Below are positions 11,669-23,381 of a stretch of DNA of 64,000 nucleotides, one piece after another. The position numbers and the translations under genes are program-made. The notes under the pieces are model-generated. The model made no database searches, was not told the origin of the DNA, and saw only the letters and a list, made by a program, of their open reading frames with translations. The stretch covers positions 68,790,127-68,854,126 of the forward strand of contig JALGPY010000006.1 in the NCBI GenBank assembly GCA_023055425.1, written 5' to 3'. The stretch's first letter is position 1. Every line of letters starts with the position of its first letter. Source of the stretch: Linanthus parryae (Eukaryota > Streptophyta > Magnoliopsida > Ericales > Polemoniaceae).

Positions 11669-12400
11669 ATGGCAACCAACAACAACAACGGCATGGACCA
11701 ATTCTTTGCCCAATTTGCTCAAATGACTCAGAATATGAACAATGGAGAACAGAATGCAACTCATTGTTCTAAGAAAGTGACAGACATGAAGCCAGGGAAC
11801 TTTGAGGATCCTGTTGAGCTCGAAAATTGGATCGATGAGATGGATAAGGTCCTTGAGATAGTTGAGTGCCCCGAAGACCGCAAGGTTGTTTGCGCGGCAT
11901 TCTACTTGAAGAAAGAAGCTAATACATGGTGGAGGAGCACACGTCAGAACTTTTTGGCTCAACCCAATTTCAATTGGGATGCTCTTCAAACTGCATTACG
12001 CACTCGCTTTTATCCAGACCATGTCCAGGATCAAAAGTACATAGACTTCGTGAATCTAACACAAGGAAACGTTTCTGTGACCGAGTACTTCAAGAAATTC
12101 ATGGAATTATCCCGATTCGCAGGTCAACTGATGCCTGACGAGGCGACTAAAGTTAGGAAGTTCATGTCTGGTCTCGAACTTCATCTGCAGAAAGACTTGA
12201 TGTGCAGGACGTACGATACTCTCCAGGAAGCTTATGATAGAGCTTCGGCCGTTTGGCGTATTCAAGAGGCACAAGATGAGAAGCGTGGGAAGCGCAAGGT
12301 CGAGAACGCTGTGGGCTATGGAAACAATCAGAGTAGGATTAACCAAGGTAGTCAGGACAAGAGGTTTAAGCCCAACCATGGAGGTAGTAACCAGGATTAG
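11669..12400 (+). pseudogene. Element B gag, 3'-truncated
   Basis: The 243-codon frame is a gypsy gag with the retrotransposon gag domain at about residues 45-190 (FEDPVELENWIDEMDKVLE, YLKKEANTWWRST, FYPDHVQDQKY). The C-terminus turns basic (KRGKRKVENAVGYG) and stops at GGSNQD. The CCHC zinc knuckle that normally follows is absent. The next coding sequence, at 12419, already lies downstream of the protease, so a deletion removed the Gag C-terminus and protease. Confidence 0.9.
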
Positions 12401-12418
12401 TACCGTGGTCAATAACTG

Positions 12419-14188
12419 CTCGATATATCGTCCTTCTTAGCAGTAATAGACTGTCACGATCAGAAGATAAGGCTTAAAGGTCCAAAAGGAGAAAAAGTTT
12501 CTTACCGTGGTATCACAAAGGAACCATGTATCCGACTAGTGTCAGCTTTGACCATAGTCAACCAAGTGAAGAAGGGGAATAGTGCTTATTTGTGTTATGT
12601 TCAAGACATGTCTAAGAAGGAGAATGTGTTAGAAGAGATACCAATAGTTAGAGATTTTCCCGATATGTTCCCTGACGAAATTCCAGGAATGCCACCTAGA
12701 AGGGAGATTGAGTTCACTATGGACTTAGCACCTGGAACAGCTCCAATTTCAAAAGCACCGTACAGAATGGCGCCAGCAGAGTTGAAAGAACTAAAGGATC
12801 AGTTGAAAGAGTTACTTCATAAGGGTTACATAAGGCCGAGTGTTTCCCCTTGGGGTGCACCGGTATTGTTTGTGAAGAAGAAGGACGGAATCTTGAGGTT
12901 GTGCATTGACTACAGAGAGTTGAACAGCGCAACGATCAAGAAAAAGTACCCTTTACCCCGAATTGACGACTTGTTTGATCAGTTACAAGGGGCGAGCGTT
13001 TTCTCAAAGATAGACTTGAGATTAGGGTATCACCAGCTTCGAGTAGCCGAGAAGGACATCCCGAAGACAGCCTTTAGAACGAGGTATGGACACTACGAGT
13101 TTACCGTTATGCCTTTTGGTCTAACCAATGCACCAGCAGTATTTATGGATCTCATGAATCGTGTTATGAGGACGTTTCCAGATCGTTTCGTGGTCGTCTT
13201 TATTGATGACATCCTTATTTATTCAAAGAGCGAGGAAGAACACGAAGAACATCTCAAAGAAGTGTTAGAAACTTTGAGACATGAGAAGTTATATGCTAAA
13301 CTCTCGAAGTGTGAGTTTTGGCTAAAACACGTTCCATTTTTGGGTCACATAATCTCCAAAGAGGGAATATCCGTGGATCCATGAAAGATTTCAGCAGTTA
13401 AAGATTGGCCTACTCCGAAGAATGTGCCCGAAGTAAGAAGTTTTCTCGGATTAGCACGATATTACAGGCGTTTCGTGAAAGATTTCTCGAAGATCGCTAG
13501 ACAGCTAACTACACTAACCAAGAAGACGGTAAGGTATAAGTGGGGCAAATATTGTGAAGAAACATTCCAAACATTGACGGAAAAGTTGACGACAACACCT
13601 GTTTTAGCTTTACCCAATGATTCTGGCGAATTTGATGTTTACAGTGATGCATCGAAGAAGGGTTTAGGATGCGTACTTATGCAAGAAAGGAGGGTTATTG
13701 CCTATGCTTCAAGACAATTGAAAACTCATGAAGAGAACTATGCTACGCATGATTTAGAGCTTGCAGCAATAGTATTCGCATTGAAGATATGGAGACATCA
13801 TTTGTATGGATCTGTGTGTAGATTGTATACGGATCATAGCAGTCTCAAGTACATCTTCACGCAGAAAGAGCTAAACAACAGGCAAAGACGTTGGTTAGAA
13901 GTCATAAAGGATTATGATTTGCGTATACAATACCATGAAGGGAAGGCAAACGTAGTAGCTGATGTGTTAAGCCGAAAATCGAGCCATACTTTGGATACTA
14001 TGCTAGTTTTACCAGATCGACTATGCCGAGAGTTCCGAAAACTTGGAATTGAAGTAATGGAACAAGGCGGAGTAAAGAATATCCTTGGGAATATGAAAGT
14101 TGTGCCAGATATCCTAGAAGAAATAAGGAGTAACCAGCCAGGAGATGTGAAGCTGGAAAGGATAAAGAAGAAGATTGCAGAAGTTTAA
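12419..14188 (+). pseudogene. Element B reverse transcriptase and RNase H (two in-frame stops, protease deleted)
   Basis: The frame opens after the TAA at 12413 and reaches [14 protein letters not shown], the linker that normally follows the protease. RT motifs follow: [42 protein letters not shown] and catalytic FIDDILIYS near 13200. A TGA at 13382 interrupts the same frame, which continues through [12 protein letters not shown] and RNase H ([39 protein letters not shown]). A TAA at 14186-14188 stops it before the integrase. The 12539 GTG is internal to this frame, not a real start. Confidence 0.9.
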
Positions 14189-15070
14189 GCAAAGGATTTC
14201 AAGATCCATGAAGACGGAAGTATTCGTTACAAAGGAAGATGGTGTGTACCACATAAGTGTATGGAAACCAAGGAGAAGTTGATGCGAGAAGTGCACAACA
14301 CACCTTACTCAGTACATCCAGGAGGTGACAAACTTTATAATGACATGAAGAAGATGTTTTGGTGGCCTAACATGAAGAAAGAAGTAGCAGAATTTGTGGC
14401 AAAATGTCTAACTTGTCAAAAGGTGAAGTTTGAACATAAAAGAATGGGAAGCTTAGTACAACCATTAGACTTCCCAGTTTGGAAGTGGGATTCGATTTCA
14501 ATGGATTTCGTGACTGCGTTACCGACATCAAAGAATGGACTGAATCAGATTTGGGTCGTAGTTGACAGATTGACCAAGACAGCAAGGTTCATTCCGATAA
14601 AGACACATGGAATATGGAACAAAGAGCTGATGCGTATATGAAGAACATTGTGAGGTATCATGGATTACCAAGCTCTATAGTTTCCTACAGAGATCCCAAT
14701 TTTCTTTCTCACTTCTGGAAAGCACTCCAGGAGGCATTGGGAACTCAGCTGAAGTTTAGCACGGCATTTCACCCTACTACAGATGGACAAACCGAAAGAA
14801 CAACTCAAACGCTGGAAGACATGTTAAGATCGTGTATTATGGATTTTCAAGGTTCAGGGGTTGATAGATTACCTTTGATAGAATTCTCCTACAATAACAG
14901 TTATCATGCCAGTATTGGAATGGCACCACATGAAGCGTTGTATGGAAGAAAGTGTAGAACACCATTGTGTTGGAACGACATAAGTGAGACAATAGTAATT
15001 GGTCCACAACTTATTGAAGAGATGACAGATCAAGTGAGACTTATACAGCAGCGAATGAAGGCAGCCCAGG
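14189..15070 (+). pseudogene. Element B integrase, N-terminal and core part
   Basis: The HHCC zinc region spans about 14285-14415 (HPGGDKLYNDMKKMFWWPNM, CLTCQK). The core begins WKWDSISMDFVTALP with the first catalytic Asp. A frameshift near 14610 moves reading to the 14614 frame. The second catalytic Asp position reads IVSYRDPNF, with Tyr in place of the expected Asp, so this copy lacks a core residue. The Glu motif DGQTERTTQT remains. The gene stops at 15070, where element C is inserted, and resumes at 30401. Confidence 0.9.
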
Positions 15071-15696
15071 TGTGCACAAGAGATTCCGGCGGGGAGACCT
15101 CTGTGTGCACCGTGTGTAGTGGATCAAGGATCGCACAGGAAGAGTGGGGTTGTGTGTAGGGAGAGAGTAAGTCAATAGCAATGTCTGAGAGAGAGACAGA
15201 GGTTTGGCAGAGCTTCCGCGTATGGCAGTGTGTCCCCCTTTGTATGGAAAGGTTGACGATCTATATATACTGGAGAACGTGACCGTTGTAGGGTGGTTAA
15301 TGCGCCCATTAATGGCGGCTTAATTAGCTTAACCATAACGGCACGTCCGTCCGAGTATATAGGGACCGTTAGAGCACGTGGTGCGCGAATACCGGAACCG
15401 TTACGAGGTTGACCGGGTTTGACCGGATTGACCGGGTTTATGGAGCTCGTGCCATAAATCTCTCAAAACAGTTACTAAAGGTCGCGTGCGGGCTTGGCTC
15501 GCACGCGACAGGGCTTACTCTAGCCTCCAAACCACTAAGTCCCTACAAGTCCCGTTCAGTGGTATGCGAGGGCTCTGTCTCGCAGCCCCCACATGGATCA
15601 GCTCGGCTGGTGATCCAGTGTGTATGGAACACAATATGGTGTGCTGGATGGCTGCCACGTGGCCAAGATCTGTCATGTCAGAAAGCAGTATCTACA
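15071..15696 (-). repeat. 3' LTR of element C (left side)
   Basis: This 626-bp LTR is identical to 29770-30395 except for three visible substitutions (near 15102, 15153 and 15556). On the minus strand a TATA-like CTATATA occurs at about 15352-15360. The plus-strand ORF running across it is an artefact present in both LTR copies. Confidence 0.96.
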
Positions 15697-15712
15697 TTAG
15701 CCCCCTTTCTGC
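15697..15712 (-). other. Polypurine tract of element C
   Basis: On the minus strand the sequence just before the 3' LTR reads GAAAGGGGGCTAA, a purine-rich primer for plus-strand DNA synthesis. This confirms that element C is oriented on the minus strand. Confidence 0.8.
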
Positions 15713-15956
15713 GCGTGAAGACCCATAGCCGTATACACTTCCATGCGCGGAAACCAACATACGCGTCTCCGCCACGCACCAATTCAAATACGGGTAGATT
15801 CAGCCCCCGTGCGTGTCATTATGACCTAAAACCCCTAGAGTCGTGCCGTCTGACCTTTAGGGTTTTAGGTGTGACGTCAGCTTGTCCTGTGATTGCGCGA
15901 TTCGACGGTGACGGTTGCGATTCGACTATCGAAAGGACGCAACCCTTCATTGTTTT

Positions 15957-15966
15957 GGATAAATAC
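15957..15966 (+). promoter_or_regulatory. Putative TATA box of the antisense gene of element C
   Basis: GATAAATACC lies about 420 bp upstream of the antisense-gene ATG, downstream of a TGACGTCA site (15872-15879) that could bind bZIP factors. A diverged relative at 38016-39070 keeps a TGACGTCA site and a CTATAAG box in the same order, which supports a retained promoter. Transcription is not shown. Confidence 0.45.
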
Positions 15967-16384
15967 CTTGTATCCCCCATTATTGCAAAGCATCACTTCT
16001 TTCTCTTAAAGTGAATGGTACCCGGAGATCTTCGAGAGCAGATCCAGATAATCAATCACCAGTTCAGAACTGCAAATCGTATTCTTCAATTGTGCATATC
16101 CAAGCAGGCTTCAAGAAAACAAGGTTGGCCTCGTTTACTTTTGATTTAAGATACCAGTGTTTGCCTTGAACTGCGTTGAATCTGTAAACCCATGAAATTT
16201 GTGAAGAGGCTTTGATCTTTGAACCCGCTTCGTTTTAATCTTTCAATAATATTGGATCTTGCAACTCCCCAATTTCTGAAATCGATACCGGAACTGTTCG
16301 TCTTCCTTTGCATAGATCTTGAATTCCAAAATTCAAACTGAAGTGTGGTATTTCTCCCCCTTTTTTTCTTGCTCTTCCGCAAGA

Positions 16385-19300
16385 ATGGCCAAGACAAGAG
16401 TAACCAGACCCGTCAAGGAAGATGAAGAGATACCCGACCTTCCGCAGGCCTTGTGGCGAAAAGCCCCCTTTTTAGGCGGTAAAGATTTCTACCATGCGAG
16501 GGTAAAGGCGAAGAGGATGCCTGATCCTGTTCCAGTTGAGCGATTGCTGACGCTGACTCGCCCAGTTAACTCAGCCCTGCTCGAGTTGGTTGGTTCCGAG
16601 GATGTAGTTCGATTGGGGATCGAGAATGGGCGCTTCCCATATACTGCGATTTCTACTCAGGCGTTCGTCCAGAAATTGGACTATATGGATGAGTGGATTG
16701 ACCACGTGTTGGATCATCACGCCGTGACTCTTAATGAAGCCGGCGTATACTTTGCTATCCATGCTATGAAGGGTGCTGCCGTGAAGTTGGATCAGTCCAT
16801 GCTTCTAGACCTTCTGTCCCGTTACTCGCCTGCGACTCATACGTTCCATTTTGCTGAGTTCGAGGCTGCCCCGACGCTCGAGGACGTTCAAATGCTGTAC
16901 GAGCTTTCCCCCATGGGCGAGGTGGACCCTCTGAGTCCCTTGAGGACATCTGCGGAGATTGCCTTGTACACGCAGATGGAGGAATGCCTAGCAGAGGTGA
17001 AGAAAATCTCCACTCGGTGGACCACTACGAAGCCTCTTCCGAACTGGCAGCTGGTTGATACATCCGCGAAGAATACCTGGAACAAATGGTTGCAGTACTT
17101 CTTTCGAGATTATGCGAACAGCAGCATTACTAAGAAACTTCTGAGTGAAGATCCAGAGGCCGAGAATTACGTAGAGGGCAAGGGTTATCACTTGACCCTT
17201 TGTGCTTTTCTCTGTGCCTGGCTGTCGAGGTACTTGATTGATGGTCACCCCCATGACGGAGTCTTCTACCATGTGTTGCCACTTGCTGTAAGGCTCGCTC
17301 TTGGCCAGAGAGTCGCACTCGGACCCTTGGTCTTGGGCACGCTGTACTATAGGCTTGATCAGCTGGTTCTGGCTATGAGGGAGTCGCGTGGCCGCCTCGA
17401 TGTACTGACTTTTGTCAATATTTCCTTTTTGACAATGTGGGTGTTCGAGCGCTGGCCGTCTTATGCTCCAACTGCTCTCCAACTTGACAAGTGGTGTCCC
17501 CCAGGCGAGACAGAAGCACACAACAGCGGAAGAGCTGCGAGATGGTTCGGAACAGGCAACACCAAGTGCGTTTGGAGTTTGATATGCGACAAACGGAAGG
17601 AGTTTACTGCCAGGCCTTATGCCACACGCATTGAGAATGTGCGATGGTTCCCAAAGCTGTACCCCTCTAAAGGCATGGTCTTTTCAGAAGAGCTTCTCTT
17701 TGAAGGGAGACCTCATTTTCATGAGCGCTACCGCGAGTTCTTTTGCTGGTGTCTGCGAGGTTCCCTTCCTGCCCTTGCAGAGCATATTCGTGAGCTCGCG
17801 CCGAAGTATGAAAAGCTTACCGTGGACGTTGACCCCACTCGAGTTTCTCCTCAGTTTGGATTTGATGCGGTGGCCCCATCAATCTGGCCCCAGTCCATTG
17901 TCAGAGGATGCTACAAGCGCTTGCTAACAAAGGAGTGCAAGACGGTTTTTATGAACAACCTTCCTTTTGAGCAGCCTGCGGGAACCCGCGAGGGTGGTTG
18001 TTCCCAGAACTGGCTCGCATACTGGGTTGCCCAGCAAACGAGGATTGAGACGGAGTCGGCCGCGCAGCCAGGTAGATCTCCTTTGATTAAAAGGAACTCT
18101 TTTCCGTTTCGCCCCACTTGCAGTCTGAGCGAGTCTGAGTATGGTTGCTACTCACTGTGGGATCGTGAGAACCATTTGTGCCCTGATGTCATTCTGAAGG
18201 AGCAAGTCGCCGCAATTAAGAAGGGCGATACGCATGTCGTCAGATATAGCAAGGCATTTGCTGAGGTAAGCAATTTCTCCGCGTGCATTTAAGCTTCTTG
18301 ATTTCCTTATGCTGACATCTTTACTCTGTACGGTTGCAGTGTCATGTGCGGCGATTCGCATCTGGCGATCGCTCCAAGTCATTGGTCAACGCCATCGTTG
18401 CCACCAGGAGAGAAGGGCAGTCGTTCCGGCTATCGTGGAGGATGGAACCTGAGCTCGAAATGAAGATTCGCGCGGTCATGAATGCTTTTGCTGACTCGCT
18501 GATAGACAATCCTCCGGCTCCGTCTCCTCCTGGAGATGACCCGTCTCCTCCAGTGACTGCGGCGCCAAGAGTGAAGAGACCTAGGCAAAAGGGAATTACG
18601 ATTTCTTCCCCTAGGAATGCCCCAGCTTCTCTCCCAGTGAGGTCCCTTTCTATCAAGGACAAAGGCAAAGGTCGCATGCCCAGAAAAGTGCGGAAAGATC
18701 TCGCAGTTGAGACCTTTGTTCCGTTCAATCAAGAGGAAGAGGAAGAGAGGCAGGGGCCCCAAGCGAGTGATGAAGAAGAAGTAACAGTTGTGATGCATGA
18801 GGAAGAATCAGGAGGTACCTCCGTCGCATTTCCTTTCCCGTTATCGTAACTTCTTTGCACTTTTCTTTAAACCAATTGGGTATTCGCAGATGATGATGAA
18901 ACCATTGGTGGCCTTATGGCCAAGAGACAAAAGAGAGATGCCCATTCTGGCATTCCAGATGAGCCCATAAGCGAGGACGTTCTTGCTGAGTCCCGGAAGA
19001 CAGCCGCGGAGGCTGCTGAAAAAAGAAGGCGGCGAGAGGAAGAGGAGCTCGAGCGTGTGAAACAGCGGAGCCTCGAAGAGCAGCATGTTGACGACTTAGT
19101 GCGTCCAGTTGGCGAGGAAGACGAGCTTCCCGAAGAAGTGGCTCCTCATGCCGAAGAGGAAGATGAGGTTCCCGGAGAGGATGCAGCGGCCTTGGAGCAA
19201 GTCCAAGCAGACTTCGAAGAGATAGCAGGTGGCGATAAAGGTGAGATCTTCAATCTCGCAGTAACTTATAGAGATGTTATTGTGGGTGCGTTAAAGCATG

Positions 19301-20668
19301 GTGTGTCAAAGGCTGACATTCGCCGTTGGTTAGTAGTCAAATGCGGAGAACCCTTAGGTAACTATTTGAGTGATACGCACGTACTAGGCTTTAGCAACTT
19401 AAGGCAGAATCATGACTGGTTTATTCGCATCCCAGGTCACGCTTCTCTTAAAGACCTGCTTAGTGAGGACACACTGATAGGGCATGGTTCCACGTCCTTA
19501 GTGTATGATGAGGATACCTCAATCCCACCTTCGCGTGGAGGTGTTTTCTCTTAGCTTTAGCAAAGATAGCAAAATAACTTATAACGCAAGTTACCTCATG
19601 TCATCGCATTCTAATGTCGCAGGTTATGCTGAGGAACCTGAGCTGGAGCGGAGAAGTCAGCCTCCTGCGTCCTATGTTCCAATTCCGAGCTCCCATACCG
19701 AGAAGCCCGTCGCAACTGCTGACCACGCGGGTGAGCCTCTTGAGGACATCATCGAGCTTTCCGACGATGCTGGAGCTGATGCTGTGCTGATGGACGAAGA
19801 TGTCCATGCTAGTACTGAGGAAGCAAGGACGAGTGCTGCTAATGTTCTCGCATCTGAGAGCATCCTTCGTCAAGCGACTTCGGCTGTCCCTTTGCCCCCG
19901 GCGATGACTGAGCCAGAGGCACCTATTCCTGCGTGGAGCATTTGGGGCTCGCAGGTTGGGAATGCAGTCGCAGCTGGTGCGGCCTACATTCTTCCTCCCG
20001 ACTACGAGAGATTGGAGCTCGCAGCTGATAGGAGAGCTATGGAGCGAGGGCAATCTTCGAACGACCCGGCAGCCCGCATTCCTTCCCTTCATGAGATTCT
20101 GGAAGGAACTGGTAAGTAGAGCTTTGCTGTTCGCACGTTGCATTATTCGTTTGCGAGTTTTGATATCATAACTTATTTTGACGTCTCCTCAGGTTTGAAG
20201 CAAACCGATGTAGACTGGGTGGTTCGAATGCGTCTCAGGTACCCCCGATCGTTTGTGAGATCTCTGGAGATCGGGCCTTTTGACAGGAGGCTGTTCCTTA
20301 CTGAAGCCATTTGGATTTTGGAGCAACTATCTGCGGCTACGCCCGCGACCATTTCGGTCCAGAGTGCTGAATTGCTATGTGGCATGTGCCAAAATCTCGT
20401 GACCAAAGTCCAAGGTAGAATGGGCTTCAAGTTTCTCAAGGACAGAGTCACGCTGATTCGCGCAGCCATAACTTTGAAACTTGGTCACCAGAATCTCGCA
20501 GCTGAGATGCAGAAAGTGGAGCAGCAGAAGCAAAAGGTTGATGAAGCTCTGAAGCTGTATCATGAGATGAATGCTAGGTGCGAGCTACTGAAGCAAGAAG
20601 TGAAACAAGTGGAGAAGCTGAGCGAGCAGTTCGAGCCCGAAGACTCCTTAATCAAGAATCTGCTTTGA
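16385..20668 (+). CDS. Antisense five-exon gene of element C: plant mobile domain-like protein, 1323 residues predicted
   Basis: Five open frames join through four introns with GT-AG ends. Exons are 16385-18265, 18340-18814, 18890-19540, 19623-20111 and 20193-20668; introns are 74, 75, 82 and 81 bp. All junctions keep frame (phases 0, 1, 1, 1). The ATG at 16385 (MAKTRVTRPVK) is preferred over 16319, which adds an unlikely leader. Residues 140-180 (LLDLLSRYSPATHTFHF, then APTLEDVQMLYEL), 275-331 (FLCAWLSRYLIDG) and 351-360 (MWVFERWPSY) resemble the plant mobile domain family. Exon 2 has a basic KRPRQKG segment, exon 3 a charged helix, exon 4 a SUMO-interaction-like IIELSDD, and exon 5 a coiled coil, suggesting a nuclear protein. 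Antisense ORFs are known in Tat elements; their role is unknown. No internal stops were found. Confidence 0.82.
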
Positions 20669-22040
20669 TTTTCAAATTTTGCAAAAATAGCAAGAAAAAT
20701 AGCTGAAACATTAATGTAATGTCTTGAACATTAATGTAATGTTGCTAGGGTTTCTCCCCCTTTTTTTAACAACAATGAAATTTCCCGTTTTGCCCTTTTC
20801 CGGGATTTGATTGGATATTTCTGTGCATATCCAATTATGACATCAGCAATTGATACTCTGCTTGATTTTCGCGCTAATTTCTCGGCAGATAAGCACGCTT
20901 TCGTTGGGAAGTCCATCCGAATCATGACCATCCGTCATTTATTAGGATACGCAACTGAATCGTCGTAGCCTTTAGTAGGGTAATTGATTGTTACCGCTTT
21001 TCAAGGCGTAAGTGATTGAACTTACCCTCTTTTTGAATTTTGCTGACTCATCTTAGGCAACCGAAGAGTCTGTACAGGGTCTATATAAACCCTTTCTTTG
21101 CTATTTGGGTTCTTCATCCCAAACATGTGCTTTGCCGTGAGTCCTTACGACTGCTGGCTTCAACGCTTATTTTTCGTCGATTCATGGCAACTTCAAGTTT
21201 TGAATCCTGAGTTTGCGCTTTGTGCTATAGAAATAGTTTCCAAGATCCACTTTATGAGGCTTATTGCTCTTTATAACCATCATAAAGAAGATGCAGATAA
21301 TATCTCATGTGTGTTCGAAGAAATTTCTTCGTGTATTATGTGTGCAGGTCATGTTTCCGGCCGCCTCGTGGTGAGGTGCAGCGCCGAAGTGACCGTGCTA
21401 CCGTCTCGTAATGAACGGCGAAATTCTCCTCCAGCATCCCTCGAGAAGAATCCGTCACCTTCATGTTTGTGAGCTCGGGGTGACGAACCGTCGCGTTCAT
21501 CCTCGTCTACAAGGAGCCCTTGCCCTTTGGAGCTTCTGCTTGCCTGTGGATCGCCGGAACCGGTGGTTCCTTGGGCAAATGTTATGGGGTGCAGATCTGA
21601 CAACGGTCTTGTCGAATACCGGGATCTTGAGCGTATGGCTTCATGTGGCTCTTTTAGAGCAGGATCCCCCCTGCTACAGATGTTCACCCGCAGATGTGTG
21701 TGTTGCACAGCCGGTGTCGAAACCGGTGGGTTCATCCTTTTTCAGTCGGGATTCCCGCGATGTGTAACTTCATGCCTGCGAGTTACTTTTCGAATGTATT
21801 GTAAGCCATGTTGGCTGCGTAGTTAGATTCGAGCTTTTCGCTTGTAAGCTGCTATCTAGACAGATAAATTGTAAATCATTTGACTCGTAATGATAAATAG
21901 CTTTTTGTATTATCTGCTGTCTCTTTACAACAAAATACAATTTCGCATGCGTTTCGGCATATTTCGCCTTGCATAGTGCTGTGTAATTCTTTCGCATCTG
22001 CGATATATTGATTCGTGGGTGTTTCACTAGATCGTTCGAG
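20669..22040. other. Spacer of element C between antisense gene and tandem array
   Basis: No convincing gene. It starts with a direct repeat, AACATTAATGTAATG, twice at about 20707-20740, possibly part of the antisense gene's 3' region. A plus-strand TATATAA occurs at 21082-21088. Overlapping open frames on both strands at 21349-21767 match no family I know and are more likely chance frames in GC-rich sequence. Confidence 0.5.
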
Positions 22041-22044
22041 ATCG

Positions 22045-23163
22045 TATCTTCGCAGCTGTGCCATCCCGGCAGATGGGCTTGTGGTTGGCCATTGTGGATC
22101 ATTTAAGATCATTTCCACAAGGTTGTTATCATAGTAGATAGTCTTTAGCAGATCAATTAAGATCGTTAAGTAGTGCGAATTGCTATCATGGCAGATAGGC
22201 TTTATTAGAGAATCGATTGAGATCATTTCTCACATAAACTGCTATCGCAACGGATAGACTTTTAGAAGATCTAATAAGATCATTTTGCGCATGCGTTGCC
22301 ATCGTAACAGATAGGCTTGGGCGATCAAGTAAAATCGCTTTGCATATAAGTTGCTATCGTAGCAGATAGGCTTGGGTGATCAATTAAGATCGCATTTAGA
22401 CAGGCCGCTATCGTAAGAGATAGGCTTATATGATCGATTAAGATCGCATTTGTACAGGCTACTATCGTAAGAGATAGGCTTATATGATCGACTAAGATCG
22501 CATTTGTATAGGCTGCTATCGTAAGAGATAGGCTTAAAGGATCAATTATGATCGCATGGGTTGCTATCATAACAGATAGGCTTTTATAATCAATTAAGAT
22601 CGCATTTGTATAGGCTGCTATCGTAACAGATAGGCTTCTATGATCGATTAAGATCGCACTTGTATAGGCTGCTATCGTAACAGATAGGCTTTTATGATCG
22701 ATTAAGATCGCATTTGCATTGGCTGCTATCGTGAGAGATAGGCTTTTATGATCAATTAAGATCGCATTCGCATTGGCTGCTATCGTGAGAGATAGGCTTA
22801 GATGATCACTTAAGATCGCATTTGCATTGGCTGCTATCGTGAGAGATAGGCTTAGATGATCACTTAAGATCGCATTTGCATTGGCTGCTATCGTGAGAGA
22901 TAGGCTTCGATGATCACTTAAGATCGCATTTGCATTGGCTGCTATCGTGAGAGATAGGCTTAGATGATCACTTAAGATCGCATTTGCATTGGCTGCTATC
23001 GTGAGAGATAGGCTTCGATGATCACTTAAGATCGCATTTGCATTGGCTGCTATCGTGAGAGATAGGCTTAGATGATCACTTAAGATCGCATTTGCATTGG
23101 CTGCTATCGTGAGAGATAGGCTTAGATGATCACTTAAGATCGCATTTGCATTGATTGCTATTG
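22045..23163. repeat. 54-bp tandem repeat array of element C
   Basis: About 20 head-to-tail copies of a 54-bp unit, whose core is GCTATCGTGAGAGATAGGC followed by GATCACTTAAGATCGCATTT. The period is exact between 22831 and 22885. Left copies (22045-22550) are strongly diverged; right copies (22720-23155) are nearly identical and differ mainly at an A/C site in CTTAGATGAT versus CTTCGATGAT. Each unit can fold, since CTATC pairs with GATAG. Retand elements are known for an amplified tandem repeat in a comparable place. The array lies between the convergent integrase and antisense gene. Confidence 0.93.
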
Positions 23164-23231
23164 TGGCGAATAAGCCATTGTTAAAAGTAATAACAAACTG
23201 AATAGAGCAACATAAACAGCTAGAAATGTGA

Positions 23232-23312
23232 ATTTCTCATTTGGGAGAATTCTTTTATTATAACGCTCTCATATGGGAGAGATGAGATTACAATCCTCTC
23301 ATATGGGAGAGG
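23232..23312. repeat. Three short inverted-repeat copies downstream of the element C integrase
   Basis: CTCTCATATGGGAGAG occurs at about 23266-23281 and 23296-23311, with a weaker copy, TTCTCATTTGGGAGAA, at 23233-23248. Each is an imperfect palindrome at about 30-bp spacing, just past the integrase stop in the direction of gag-pol transcription. An RNA 3'-end or structural role is possible but unproven. Confidence 0.5.
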
Positions 23313-23381
23313 AGATTGCGTAAATCGTAGCCACATGAGACATTAAACAACGTTATCATAGAACGTATGAAACGAGAGAAG

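Noticed and set aside
12539..12541. GTG at 12539 as start of a pol ORF
   Set aside because: The same frame is open upstream to 12419 and carries the conserved post-protease linker.
15409..16014. 201-codon plus-strand ORF crossing the element C LTR
   Set aside because: The same frame occurs in the other LTR at 30108-30404; it has no domain and crosses LTR and leader.
17130..17521. Minus-strand ORFs under the antisense gene
   Set aside because: They are shadows of the plus-strand exon, which has clear domain similarity and splice sites.
18334..19554. Separate genes at 18334-18849 and 18916-19554
   Set aside because: Canonical splice sites join them in frame to neighbouring exons, so they are exons of one gene.
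21349..21767. Overlapping ORFs on both strands in the C spacer
   Set aside because: No recognised domain and similar length on both strands, as expected of chance frames in GC-rich DNA.
22045..23163. Regular 54-bp repeats could be taken for a CRISPR array
   Set aside because: Units are contiguous with no unique spacers, the host is a plant, and the array sits inside a retrotransposon.
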